Counted from the stretch's first letter, positions 18,139 to 26,793 are shown. The stretch: DNA of 64,000 nt from Paraprevotella clara YIT 11840 (GCF_000233955.1 NZ_JH376591.1:1-64000), one strand, 5' to 3'. Made by a program: numbers and translations. Notes: generated by a model not told the origin, from the letters alone.

Positions 18139-19245
18139 ATGGAAAGATATGATTATTTGATAGTAGGCGCGGGATTATTCGGTGCTGTATTTGCCCATGA
18201 AGCCAAATTGGCAGGGAAACGTTGTTTGGTGATAGACAAGCGTGCCCATCGTGGCGGGAATATATATTGCGAGGATGTAGAAGGTATTCGTGTACATAAG
18301 TATGGGGCTCATATCTTTCATACGGACAATAAAGATGTTTGGGATTATGTGAACCGTTTGGTGGAATTTAATCGTTATACCAATTCTCCATTGGCATATT
18401 ATGAAGGCAAATTGTATAACTTGCCTTTCAATATGAATACCTTTTATCAGTTGTGGGGAGTGAAAACACCGGCTGAAGCTAAGGCTAAGATAGCTGAACA
18501 GCGTAAGGCGTATGAATTTATCTCTGAACCGGCGAATCTGGAAGAACAAGCTCTGAAATTGTGTGGAAAAGATATATATACCTGTCTAATCAAAGGGTAT
18601 ACCGAGAAGCAGTGGGGACGTCCGGCTACAGAACTTCCGGCCTTTATCATTAAGCGCGTACCTTTTCGTTTTATTTTCGATAATAACTATTTTAACGATG
18701 CTTATCAGGGGATACCGAAAGGTGGATATAACGTATTGATAGATGCCTTGTTGGAAGGTATAGAAGTTCGGTTGGACACGAACTATTTTGAGAACCGTGA
18801 GGCTTGGGATGCTATGGCCGATAAAATTCTTTTCACCGGTTGCATTGATGAATTTTTCAATTATCAATGCGGACGTTTGGAATACCGTAGCCTGCGTTTT
18901 GACCATCGTCATTTGGACATAGAGGACTATCAAGGTAATGCTGTGGTGAACTATACGGCCGGGGATGTACCTTATACACGTGTGATTGAGCATAAACATT
19001 TTGAATACGGAACTCAGCCCACTACGGTGATTACATACGAATATCCTGATACATTTGCTCCGGGTAAAGAGCCTTATTATCCGGTGAATGATGCCCGTAA
19101 CTCTGAAATATTCAAATCCTATCGTGAACTGGCGGTATCGCGTGAGAATGTTTTATTTGGCGGACGTTTGGCTCAGTACACCTATGCGGATATGGATGAT
19201 ACAGTAGCTGCAGCTTTGGCATTAGCTAAGCAGCAGTTTTGTTAA
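18139..19245 (+). CDS. glf: UDP-galactopyranose mutase
   Basis: Flavoenzyme interconverting UDP-galactopyranose and UDP-galactofuranose. Of 368 residues. The N-terminal FAD motif VGAGLFGAVFA is at about 8-18, followed by the characteristic RAHRGGNIYCED and HKYGAHIFHT. GYTEKQWGRP and the late GGRLAQYTYADMDDT are typical. It supplies Galf donor, presumably to the GlfT-like transferases at 20758 and 22737. Start ATG 16 bp after the acyltransferase stop. Confidence 0.96.
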   Translation: MERYDYLIVGAGLFGAVFAHEAKLAGKRCLVIDKRAHRGGNIYCEDVEGIRVHKYGAHIFHTDNKDVWDYVNRLVEFNRYTNSPLAYYEGKLYNLPFNMNTFYQLWGVKTPAEAKAKIAEQRKAYEFISEPANLEEQALKLCGKDIYTCLIKGYTEKQWGRPATELPAFIIKRVPFRFIFDNNYFNDAYQGIPKGGYNVLIDALLEGIEVRLDTNYFENREAWDAMADKILFTGCIDEFFNYQCGRLEYRSLRFDHRHLDIEDYQGNAVVNYTAGDVPYTRVIEHKHFEYGTQPTTVITYEYPDTFAPGKEPYYPVNDARNSEIFKSYRELAVSRENVLFGGRLAQYTYADMDDTVAAALALAKQQFC

Positions 19246-19262
19246 TTACGGGAGACCATGAT

Positions 19263-19979
19263 ATGAAAAGTTTGCAGGTTATTACGCCGGTAAAGGATTC
19301 CATCGATTTCACGCTTGAAACGATAAGGGCCGTATTGTCTTCGGAGACCAGCGTTCCTTTTACGTATACCGTCTATAATGATTTCAGTACAGTTGAGAAT
19401 ACGCTACGTTTGGAACAGGCGTCCAAGGAACTTGGCTTTAATTTGGTTAACTTGTCTGATTTGACAAATCATCCGTCTCCTAATTATTTATTGGTGTTGC
19501 AGACAGCCCGACGCGAGGCTTTAGCTGTAGATGCCGGTCTGTTGATTGTAGAGTCGGATGTCGTTGTGAAGAGTAATACTTTGCAGGGGTTGTTTGACGG
19601 GGCTGTGCAACGCCCGGATTGTGCCATTGCCGCAGCGGTGACTACGGATGAAGACGGTTTGATTAATTATCCCTATCTTCATGCACGAGGACGGGAGAAT
19701 CAGGTTTATCCGGAGAAAAAACATTGTAGTTTTTGTTGTTCTTTGCTGACACCGAAGTTTTTGGGACAATTTGATTTTGGGCAGCTTGACCCGACAAAGA
19801 ATTGGTATGACGTGACCATCTCGCATGAGGCATTGAGAGCCGGTTTTCGCAATTACCTTTTTACGACCCTTCCAGTGTGGCATCGTCCTCACGGCAGTCG
19901 TCCGTGGAAACAGTTAAAGTATAAGAATCCGTTGAAATATTATTGGTTGAAATTTACTAAAGGGCTGGATAAAATTTGA
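19263..19979 (+). CDS. Family 2-type glycosyltransferase
   Basis: About 238 residues with a GT-A fold start (LQVITPVKDSIDFTLETIRAV) and an acidic nucleotide-site segment LLIVESDVVV instead of the usual DxD. A start at 19263 with GGGAGA upstream is preferred to an in-frame codon at 19239 that overlaps glf. The C-terminal PWKQLKYKNPLKYYWLKF is basic and may be membrane-proximal. Sugar and acceptor unknown. The stop overlaps the next gene's region, so the operon is tight. Confidence 0.78.
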   Translation: MKSLQVITPVKDSIDFTLETIRAVLSSETSVPFTYTVYNDFSTVENTLRLEQASKELGFNLVNLSDLTNHPSPNYLLVLQTARREALAVDAGLLIVESDVVVKSNTLQGLFDGAVQRPDCAIAAAVTTDEDGLINYPYLHARGRENQVYPEKKHCSFCCSLLTPKFLGQFDFGQLDPTKNWYDVTISHEALRAGFRNYLFTTLPVWHRPHGSRPWKQLKYKNPLKYYWLKFTKGLDKI

Positions 19980-19984
19980 ATAGG

Positions 19985-20749
19985 ATGAAATGGGTTAAGC
20001 ATGGTCTTTGTCATTTATTGGCTCATCGGACGTTGGAGCTCTGTCCGGATTATCAGAATATGGAGGATTTTATGTACTCCATTCCCGAACGTTTTGCAGC
20101 CGGTGAAGGTACGGTGGTTTATAAGGGGCGCAATGAATTGAGGAAAATGACATATGGAGGACTTGACTTGGTGGTGAAGTCTTTTCACCGTCCCAATCTG
20201 ATCAATCGTTTCGTTTATGGCGTTTTCCGGCCCTCAAAAGCCAAACGTTCTTACGATCATGCGAGGATGTATCAAGAAATCGGGGTAGGGACCCCCGCTC
20301 CGGTCGGTTATCTTAATGTACGCAAAGGACTGCTTTTCGACCGTAGTTATTATGTAACGTTGGCATCGACTTGTCCATACGTCTATAATGATTTATTCTA
20401 TCAGCATTTTGATTATGCAGACGAGGTTGTTCGTACGGTAGGGAGAGTGACGGCCGTTTTGCATGAACATGGGTATGCGCATAAGGATTACGGACGTGGG
20501 AACATTCTGTTCCAAAAGACAGACAAAGGGGTTCGGATTGAGATAGTGGACTTGAACCGGATGTATATCGGTCCGATTGATATGAGAAAAGGATGCAAGA
20601 ATTTCGAGCGTCTTCCGGCTACGCCGCACATGCATCGTTTGTTGGCTGAAGAATATGCTGCTGTACGTGGATTCGATGCGGAGGAATGCTTTAAGTTGAT
20701 GCAAGCTTTCCGGAGTACCCAGCCTGGAAAAATAAACGACTTATATTAG
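19985..20749 (+). CDS. Kdo/heptose kinase-like (InaA/WaaP family) protein
   Basis: About 254 residues with a protein-kinase-like fold. The catalytic loop HGYAHKDYGRGNILF has the H-x-D-x4-N pattern, and EIVDLNRMYIG supplies the metal-binding Asp in place of DFG. This is the pattern of LPS-core kinases (WaaP, KdkA, InaA). It probably phosphorylates a core sugar. The start at 19985 (MKWVKHG) avoids overlap with the preceding stop; a TTG at 19976 is possible. It lies between two glycosyltransferases. Confidence 0.8.
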   Translation: MKWVKHGLCHLLAHRTLELCPDYQNMEDFMYSIPERFAAGEGTVVYKGRNELRKMTYGGLDLVVKSFHRPNLINRFVYGVFRPSKAKRSYDHARMYQEIGVGTPAPVGYLNVRKGLLFDRSYYVTLASTCPYVYNDLFYQHFDYADEVVRTVGRVTAVLHEHGYAHKDYGRGNILFQKTDKGVRIEIVDLNRMYIGPIDMRKGCKNFERLPATPHMHRLLAEEYAAVRGFDAEECFKLMQAFRSTQPGKINDLY

Positions 20750-20757
20750 TATGTATC

Positions 20758-21657
20758 ATGAATGTGATTGCTGTTGTCGTAACTTATAATCGTCTGGAGC
20801 TTCTCAAACGGAATCTCTCTTGTTTGCGTCGGCAGACCGTACCGCTTACAACCCTTGTAGTGGTGGACAACGGTAGTACGGACGGGACGGGAGCGTGGTT
20901 GGATGAGCAGGAGGATGTGAAAACGATTCATCAGACCAATGTCGGGGGAGCCGGAGGTTTTTATACCGGAATGGAGTATGCTCGCCTTGCCGATGCCGAT
21001 TGGATCTGGTGCATGGATGACGATGTTTTTCCGCGTCCGGATTGTCTGGAGCAGCTATTGGCGTACGCCGGATATGAAGGTGTAGGGATTTTGGCACCTC
21101 GCCGCCTGTTGGAGGGCCGAATTTATACGAATGATTTTCTATCTTTCAACTTGACTCGTCCGTTTTCATCCATGTATTCAGGACGATTGTCCAAGATGGA
21201 AGTGAATAGTCCGGTCGAAATCAGTGGTACGGCTTTCGAAGGTTTGTTTGTCCGCGGTGAGGTTGTGAGGCTAGTCGGGCTTCCCAACAAAGATTTGTTT
21301 ATTTTCTGTGATGATACGGATTATTGTCTGCGTACGGTGGCAGCCGGTTATAAGATATTGTATGTTCCTACGGCTCTGATGGATAAAGAAAAGTTTTTCT
21401 CGGACGACTCGTGGGGAGAACGTAATAAGAAGAAAAAATGGAAACGGTTTTATCAGATACGTAATTCTTCTTATTTGAATCATCATTATGGGAAGAATTG
21501 GGCTGTGAAATATCTTCGAGGTTTTAACGGAGTCATCGGTTATATTTTAATAGCTTTTTTCTCGGCACCTTTCTCGGGTGCTTATCGGTGGACTGATATT
21601 CCGATGTTTTGGAAAGCGTATACTGACGGCATAAGGGAAAGGTTGGGACGTTTGTAG
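20758..21657 (+). CDS. Family 2 glycosyltransferase, GlfT-like
   Basis: A 299-residue GT-A transferase. It opens VVVTYNRLELLKRNL, with VVDNGSTDGTG and the metal site WCMDDDVFPRPD (about 82-93). The triple Asp and the NVGGAGGFYTG segment resemble galactofuranosyl or rhamnosyl transferases, which fits with glf in the same operon. It is a paralogue of the minus-strand gene at 22737. It ends 12 bp before the convergent operon's last stop at 21670. Confidence 0.85.
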   Translation: MNVIAVVVTYNRLELLKRNLSCLRRQTVPLTTLVVVDNGSTDGTGAWLDEQEDVKTIHQTNVGGAGGFYTGMEYARLADADWIWCMDDDVFPRPDCLEQLLAYAGYEGVGILAPRRLLEGRIYTNDFLSFNLTRPFSSMYSGRLSKMEVNSPVEISGTAFEGLFVRGEVVRLVGLPNKDLFIFCDDTDYCLRTVAAGYKILYVPTALMDKEKFFSDDSWGERNKKKKWKRFYQIRNSSYLNHHYGKNWAVKYLRGFNGVIGYILIAFFSAPFSGAYRWTDIPMFWKAYTDGIRERLGRL

Positions 21658-21669
21658 GGATGTTTGTTT

Positions 21670-22716
21670 TTACATTCCCATCTTTCTGAATTTCCTGATA
21701 TGCGCCCAGCGGTACAAAGTAAGGGTTAGGTTGAGTACCTTGCGGGTTTTCAGCTTCCGCCAAAGGCGGAAATATGGTTTGTTCAAGATTCGGTTTTGGA
21801 TATGGTATCGGTCTACGGCATCGATAACGTTGAAAATTTCCGGATAATTCTGTTCTGTGATTTTTCTTTGCCATCTGAGACTGATGACATAGATATTCAG
21901 AGCCTTGTCGATAAAATGTATTTGGTTGGCCAATATGGTCGGGTTTTGATGAATTTGACTGTCCAAGTGATGAATCATGGAATTGATTACTTTACAAATG
22001 TGCGATAAGTTCCCCTTTATAGACTGCACACTGGTAGATTGTTCTTCTCTTCCTATGAAATAATAATAGAGATATAAATCGAATATAATGAAGTCCTTGA
22101 TGTGGTCTATCGGCAGAAAACAGTACTGGAAGTCGGTATAACATATACCTTCTATATGGCGTAGATTTACCTGTCTTAGGATTTCTGTTTTGTAGGTCAT
22201 ACTATGCATGTTGAATTCATCGCCATAGGTATGTTCGCTTATGTTGAAAGACGAAATATCATAAATCTTATTGTATTCTACATTGCGGAAGGGGAAATGT
22301 GTCACGATATGACGATTATTTTTATCGATCTTATATTCCGTACGGAGTGTAATAAACAAGTCCGTATCGCAATTCTTTAATACATTTAAAAGTTTGGATA
22401 AAACCTCCGTATCCATCCAGTCGTCTGCGTCCAAGGGTCTGAAATATTTCCCTTTTGCCATTTGTAACCCTGCATTAATGCACGAACCGTAGTGACCGTT
22501 TTCTTTGTCGATGATGCGGATTATATCCGGCCTTTTTTGCTGAAAGGCTTTCATAATGTCCAGGGAACGGTCTTTGCTACCGTCATTTACAACAATGACC
22601 TCCAATGTCGGAGGTATACAAGGGGCGGTTACGGATTCTAAACATTTGGTGAGATACTTTTCCATGTTGTAGGTCGGAATCACCAATGTGAGGAGTTTAT
22701 ATGGCTCTTGTGACAT
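21670..22716 (-). CDS. Family 2 glycosyltransferase
   Basis: A 348-residue GT-A transferase. TLVIPTYNMEKYL, VVNDGSKDRSLDI and the metal site RPLDADDWMD are intact. HYGSCINAGLQMAKGKYF places it close to the plus-strand transferase at 35244, its clear paralogue. It is the last gene of the left operon driven by the invertible promoter at 26558-26760. Acceptor unknown. Confidence 0.85.
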   Translation of the reverse strand: MSQEPYKLLTLVIPTYNMEKYLTKCLESVTAPCIPPTLEVIVVNDGSKDRSLDIMKAFQQKRPDIIRIIDKENGHYGSCINAGLQMAKGKYFRPLDADDWMDTEVLSKLLNVLKNCDTDLFITLRTEYKIDKNNRHIVTHFPFRNVEYNKIYDISSFNISEHTYGDEFNMHSMTYKTEILRQVNLRHIEGICYTDFQYCFLPIDHIKDFIIFDLYLYYYFIGREEQSTSVQSIKGNLSHICKVINSMIHHLDSQIHQNPTILANQIHFIDKALNIYVISLRWQRKITEQNYPEIFNVIDAVDRYHIQNRILNKPYFRLWRKLKTRKVLNLTLTLYRWAHIRKFRKMGM

Positions 22717-22736
22717 TTATGTTGTATTTTGTATAC

Positions 22737-23633
22737 TTATAGAGGTAAATATTCTATTTTGGGGTAGAAAGTCAGTCCGTCATGGCATCCTTTCTTTACG
22801 GCATCTAAGAATTCTTGTTTGTGTCCGTCTTTACGGCGGTTGATTCTTCGTTTCAGGATACGGAGCTTATTCCATATCGACAGTCTGAACAGGAGTTTGT
22901 TCGGTTGTTCTCGGTGCTTAAAGTAGCAGGTGTTGCGTGTTTGATAGTAAAAACGTTTGGCCATATTGACCGGTGCCTGTTCGATATTCGGGTCGTACAC
23001 GTCCGGAGTCTTGTGTACGACAATGCTTTGTTCTGTATAGTAATTTTTGAATCCGGCTTTTGTGATTCTGAGCGTGTATTCGATATCATCGAACCAGATA
23101 AAGAACTCTTTGATGGGCAAGCCAACCTTGTAGACCGCACGACTGCTGACCAAAACAGATACGAAAGTACAGACTTCGCAGCGGCAGGCCGTGATACCGT
23201 TGTTTTCGATGGTGTCCTTTTTTAGTCCTCCGGGTATATTGCGGGGATGAAGGGTATTGTCGGTCCAAAGTACTTTGCTGCAAACGAATCCGATGTCATT
23301 GGACTGTGTGGCTGTTTGCATAAGAGCTTCCAAAGCCTTCGGAGAGGGGATAGTGTCATCATCCATCATCCATGTGTAATCTCCTCCACCTAAAACAGAT
23401 GTTTTTACGCCTAAAGAGAAACCACCGGCTCCTCCGATATTCTGTTCCGTACGGATGACTTGGAATTGGGGGTGTACAGCGTATGCTTTCAGGTATTCTT
23501 CCGTACCGTCTGTAGAACAATTGTCTATCACAATTACCTTGTGTATCGGATAGGTTTGCTTCTCTATGGCTGCCAGGCATTCTTTAAGTAAGGCCAGGCG
23601 GTTATATGTGACTATTACGCAGTTGACTTTCAT
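22737..23633 (-). CDS. Family 2 glycosyltransferase, GlfT-like
   Basis: A 298-residue GT-A transferase. It starts NCVIVTYNRLALLKECL, then VIDNCSTDGTEEY, NIGGAGGFSLG and WMMDDDTIPSPK. These match the transferase at 20758 (fixed operon) motif for motif, so the two are paralogues, one constitutive and one under the switch. Galactofuranose transfer is inferred from resemblance and from glf nearby. Gaps to its neighbours are 20 and 11 bp. Confidence 0.83.
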   Translation of the reverse strand: MKVNCVIVTYNRLALLKECLAAIEKQTYPIHKVIVIDNCSTDGTEEYLKAYAVHPQFQVIRTEQNIGGAGGFSLGVKTSVLGGGDYTWMMDDDTIPSPKALEALMQTATQSNDIGFVCSKVLWTDNTLHPRNIPGGLKKDTIENNGITACRCEVCTFVSVLVSSRAVYKVGLPIKEFFIWFDDIEYTLRITKAGFKNYYTEQSIVVHKTPDVYDPNIEQAPVNMAKRFYYQTRNTCYFKHREQPNKLLFRLSIWNKLRILKRRINRRKDGHKQEFLDAVKKGCHDGLTFYPKIEYLPL

Positions 23634-23644
23634 GTTTATTGTTT

Positions 23645-24532
23645 TTAAGGTTGGGAGAGATAAGTTTCGAGAATATGTCCGTAATAGGTCTTCTTACCTT
23701 CGGCCGTGGTTTTGCGAAGAGGTATTTTATAAGTTACCTTATGGAAATCATATCGGGTACAGAATTCGTTCCATTTTTCTTCCGAGAATTCTTCGTTCAG
23801 GCACTTGCCTAACGGCCCCATTTCTGTGATAGGCACTTTTTCGATCATGTCGTGTACGGCCGGAATGTATTTACGAGCCATGGCGAATGTATAATCTAAG
23901 AGTAGATAATCAATCAACTTTTTATGTTTCTTCCAATAACAGAGATGCATATCTGCAATAAATGAGGGTAAAATATTACCTTTTCCGCAAGCCAAGAAAA
24001 AGCTGACCCATCCGCCTTGCGAGATGTTGTAGTAACGGGTATGATGGTGGCAGCTCCAGAATTTATCTTCTGGACGGATAAATGTGCCGAGGTGTTTGGA
24101 CGGTATCAATAGCGTACTGTCCATCCAGATTCCTCCGTGTTGAGCCAACAGCATCATGCGTAGGATATCCGAGAAGTGGGTAAGGTCAATTTCGCCCGAT
24201 TGTTGTTTTCGGATAATATAGTCGGGCATGTTCACGTAGTCCTTATAATTCTTTTCCGTAATGAGAATGACCGGGTGCCCGTCGGAAAACCGGTGCATGG
24301 CGTTGTAGCAGGCTTTTACGATATCCGGCATTGCGTTTTCGCCCTGCCACCAGCATGTCCATATCGGTGAAGTTTCTGTGATGGGTTCGTATACGGGCTG
24401 GTAATCCCGGGTGTATCGGGCAATCAATTCCTTACCTCCTGCGTGGTAGAGCAGATGGTGCATGATGAGTTGTTGCTTACGCCTGACGAAGAACTTTTCG
24501 ATATGTTTGAAAAATCTTTTTATTTTCCCCAT
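23645..24532 (-). CDS. Capsular polysaccharide synthesis-type glycosyltransferase (GT32-like)
   Basis: A 295-residue protein of the Caps_synth/GT32-like type. SPIWTCWWQGENAMPDIV is the usual entry motif. HFSDILRMMLLAQHGGIWMD (about 115-140) contains the D-x-R helix and the GGIWMDSTLL acidic site. The basic N-terminus suggests membrane association. The family uses UDP-hexoses or GDP-mannose; the donor here is unknown. Third gene in the left operon. Confidence 0.83.
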   Translation of the reverse strand: MGKIKRFFKHIEKFFVRRKQQLIMHHLLYHAGGKELIARYTRDYQPVYEPITETSPIWTCWWQGENAMPDIVKACYNAMHRFSDGHPVILITEKNYKDYVNMPDYIIRKQQSGEIDLTHFSDILRMMLLAQHGGIWMDSTLLIPSKHLGTFIRPEDKFWSCHHHTRYYNISQGGWVSFFLACGKGNILPSFIADMHLCYWKKHKKLIDYLLLDYTFAMARKYIPAVHDMIEKVPITEMGPLGKCLNEEFSEEKWNEFCTRYDFHKVTYKIPLRKTTAEGKKTYYGHILETYLSQP

Positions 24533-24563
24533 AATGGTGGTCTTTTGGATGACGGTTTCAGGT

Positions 24564-25493
24564 TTACAAGGATGCTAATCGGATATATTTGGCTTTTCTC
24601 ATTCCAATATAAAAAGGTAATAAACGGAAAAAGCGTTTGAATCTGTTCTTCACGCTATGCCACGGGCGTTCTCCTTTCCACGGGGTCAGATCCAGATATT
24701 GGAAATAAACATCCCGTAAAGGGTGTTGGCTGTCGTAGTTCCACGGCTTCCGGTTGGTGTAATGCAGGATGACCGGATGCCTTAATATTTCGGCATGAGT
24801 TCTGTGCCATTCCGGGCTTATGGCCGGGTGGTTGCGATAAAATCCGTCTTGCACGTTCCATTGCAGGCCCACTAATGTTTTATGCCGATGCAACACACAG
24901 TTCAACAGGTCTTGGTCGTTGAATATGATACGTTCCGGATATGTGCGGTAATAATCGACGCAAGCTTGGGCGATATGGTGTTCTCGCCAATATACGAGGT
25001 TGATAAGAAGAACACCGGAATTGAAATACGAGTCCTCGGCCGGATATTGCAGGATTTCATAACGCTGCAGTTCCTTGCACCCAGTGTCTTCCACTACGGC
25101 TACTCCCGTATGAGCGTCTAAAGGCGTACGCCATAGTGGGGTGATGTCTCCTAATATTACAATATCACAGTCCAAATACAGTACGCGGTCTATGTCTTCA
25201 GGCAATAGGGCGGACAGGAAACATCTGTAATAGGCAGCCAGCGACAAACGATTGTGGGTAGCCCGGATGGTGAATCCCTCCAGCATTTGTGCGTCCGGTG
25301 TATAATAACAGGCTTTATTATTATATTTTCCGGCCAAAGCTGTTAAAATGTTCCGGTCTGTTTCCGATAATTCCCGTGCAATAATATGTACGGTGAAAGT
25401 CTCTTTCGGGTTGTTTTCAAATAAAGAGACCAAAGTAACGGCACAATGTCGCACATAATTGTGGTCTATATTGCAAGCTATGTGAATCATCAT
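24564..25493 (-). CDS. Family 8 glycosyltransferase
   Basis: A 309-residue retaining transferase. It begins IHIACNIDHNYVRHCAVTL, with metal motif LYLDCDIVILGD (about 96-107), YFNSGVLLINLVYWREH, FNDQDLLN and the C-terminal HYTNRKPWNY. UDP-glucose or UDP-galactose is the usual donor. Its closest relative here is the N-terminal half of the fusion at 28569. Second gene in the left operon, 16 bp from the GT90. Confidence 0.9.
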   Translation of the reverse strand: MMIHIACNIDHNYVRHCAVTLVSLFENNPKETFTVHIIARELSETDRNILTALAGKYNNKACYYTPDAQMLEGFTIRATHNRLSLAAYYRCFLSALLPEDIDRVLYLDCDIVILGDITPLWRTPLDAHTGVAVVEDTGCKELQRYEILQYPAEDSYFNSGVLLINLVYWREHHIAQACVDYYRTYPERIIFNDQDLLNCVLHRHKTLVGLQWNVQDGFYRNHPAISPEWHRTHAEILRHPVILHYTNRKPWNYDSQHPLRDVYFQYLDLTPWKGERPWHSVKNRFKRFFRLLPFYIGMRKAKYIRLASL

Positions 25494-25509
25494 ATCCTCT
25501 CCTCATATT

Positions 25510-26520
25510 TTATTGTTGTCCCGAAAGCCGGAAGTATTTGTCCAGTACCATCAGCGAAATCAGGTTTTCCCGTTCTTTGTCTTGGAACTGCCTGACGTAT
25601 TCATGGGCGTGGCGGATAATGTCTTCCGCTTGTTCCGGATGTTCGATATAATATTGCAGTTTCTCCGGTAAGTCCGAGAAATCCTCCTTCACTTCTACAT
25701 AATGGTATCCGGCAACGAGCGTCCCTTCCATGAACCAAGTCTCGCAAGTCGGACGTGTCATGACGGCCAGTGAGTTGGACGACATGACCCATTTCAGGTT
25801 TGAAGCCACGTCGTTTCCTTCCAGGGCCATAATGAATTTATAATCCAAATGTTCACGGATGGTTTTCTTTTCCCTCATCCATTCATCCGGACAGCCTTCA
25901 TTCCGTCCTACCACGCCGCAGTCGAACATCGGATGGTGGAAGAACATCTCCAAGAATTTTGTACGTACCCGGCTTTGGCGGATTTTTCCCCGAAAGATTG
26001 CCATGTCTTTCTTCTGCCGGAAGGGTATGGTGTCACGCACGAACATGAAATGGCGTAGTTTATCCAACTTTAGTATCACGGAGTTACTATTGTCGCCGGT
26101 CAACAACCGACTTTTGACAACCGTGGGTGTGTCTGGAGTGAAATATACATCTCCCGGACAGAAATTCCAACGGAAACATTTGGGGAACCACCGGGTTACG
26201 TCGTGTTGGTCGAAAAAGTAAGCTGTATGGAACATTTTACGGGTATAGTCTCCTATTCGTCCGGTATAATAAATCCAACTACGTTCACGAGTGAGCCTGT
26301 TTGTGTCTGAGACGTGGAATGGTTGGTTCGTTTTGATGTAATAGTCCACGCGTTTGCGAATATAGTCGTAATCGGGATGTTTGGGCGCTTGGGCAAGAAG
26401 TCCTTGTAACCGCTGCCGGAAAAAGGCGTCCGGAATGGCTAATCCGGCAAAACCGGAAAGGAAATTAAGGAATTTGTTGGGCTTCCCGCTTTTTAGTTTA
26501 TAAATGATGCTGTCTCCCAT
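25510..26520 (-). CDS. Family 90 (LpsA/CAP10-like) glycosyltransferase
   Basis: A 336-residue protein of the GT90/LpsA type, which in other bacteria adds sugars to lipooligosaccharide. Typical segments are MAIFRGKIRQSRVR, GVVGRNEGCPDEW, YKFIMALEGNDVASNLKWVM and the following WFMEGTLVAGYHYVEV. It is the first gene of the left glycosyltransferase operon. The active promoter of the invertible element starts about 68 nt upstream, so as sequenced this operon should be ON. Confidence 0.85.
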   Translation of the reverse strand: MGDSIIYKLKSGKPNKFLNFLSGFAGLAIPDAFFRQRLQGLLAQAPKHPDYDYIRKRVDYYIKTNQPFHVSDTNRLTRERSWIYYTGRIGDYTRKMFHTAYFFDQHDVTRWFPKCFRWNFCPGDVYFTPDTPTVVKSRLLTGDNSNSVILKLDKLRHFMFVRDTIPFRQKKDMAIFRGKIRQSRVRTKFLEMFFHHPMFDCGVVGRNEGCPDEWMREKKTIREHLDYKFIMALEGNDVASNLKWVMSSNSLAVMTRPTCETWFMEGTLVAGYHYVEVKEDFSDLPEKLQYYIEHPEQAEDIIRHAHEYVRQFQDKERENLISLMVLDKYFRLSGQQ

Positions 26521-26557
26521 ACATTAAGTAGGCATTTGCTTGAATATGGTATAATTA

Positions 26558-26586
26558 CGGTTTATCTCTTTTGAAGAGATAAACCG
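26558..26586 (+). repeat. Recombination-site full palindrome, element 2 left
   Basis: Arm CGGTTTATCTCT, core TTTGA (TCAAA on the other strand), arm AGAGATAAACCG. Arms match those at 3760 exactly; the core matches only its partner at 26735. It lies in the leader of the left operon and would form a 12-bp RNA hairpin. Confidence 0.85.
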
Positions 26587-26594
26587 AATATCGG

Positions 26595-26625
26595 CAAAAT
26601 TACATAATTAATTGATAATTACAAA
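26595..26625 (-). promoter_or_regulatory. Promoter inside invertible element 2 (reads left)
   Basis: On the minus strand TTTG (26622-26625), 19 bp, TAATTTTG (26595-26602): an exact match to the Bacteroides consensus. Start expected near 26588, in front of the GT90 operon. Confidence 0.75.
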
Positions 26626-26734
26626 GAAGTAAAAGGATAAAAAGTATACGAGGGTAGCTTTTTTTGCCTTTTGTTGAGGATAAATATGTTACGGAATGAC
26701 ACCAATCTTTTGATTAACAATGGATAACGATATT

Positions 26735-26760
26735 CGGTTTATCTCTTCAAAAGAGAGCGA
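26735..26760 (+). repeat. Recombination-site half-palindrome, element 2 right
   Basis: Arm CGGTTTATCTCT, core TCAAA, then AGAGAGCGA. The outer arm diverges in the same way (AGAGAGCGA) as at 3553, so each element has one full and one half palindrome. Confidence 0.85.
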
Positions 26761-26793
26761 TTATTAGTATATGAAGTTTTAATAAAGGTGGTT

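Larger units (their letters stand above)
26558..26760. promoter_or_regulatory. Invertible promoter element 2: toggle between two glycosyltransferase operons
   Basis: Between two divergent operons, 22-bp perfect inverted repeats (26565-26586 and 26735-26756) bound 148 bp holding one canonical Bacteroides promoter. As sequenced it reads left with a leader of about 68 nt to the GT90 start. After inversion the start would fall near 26733, about 61 nt from the fucosyltransferase start at 26794. I find no second TAnnTTTG box for the right operon, inside or outside the element. The near-symmetry of the leaders supports a two-way switch rather than simple on/off. Confidence 0.8.

Noticed and set aside
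26558-26586. Perfect palindrome read as an ordinary terminator
   Set aside because: No T-run follows on either strand, no gene ends here, and a core-matched inverted copy lies 149 bp away with a promoter between, which fits a recombination site better.
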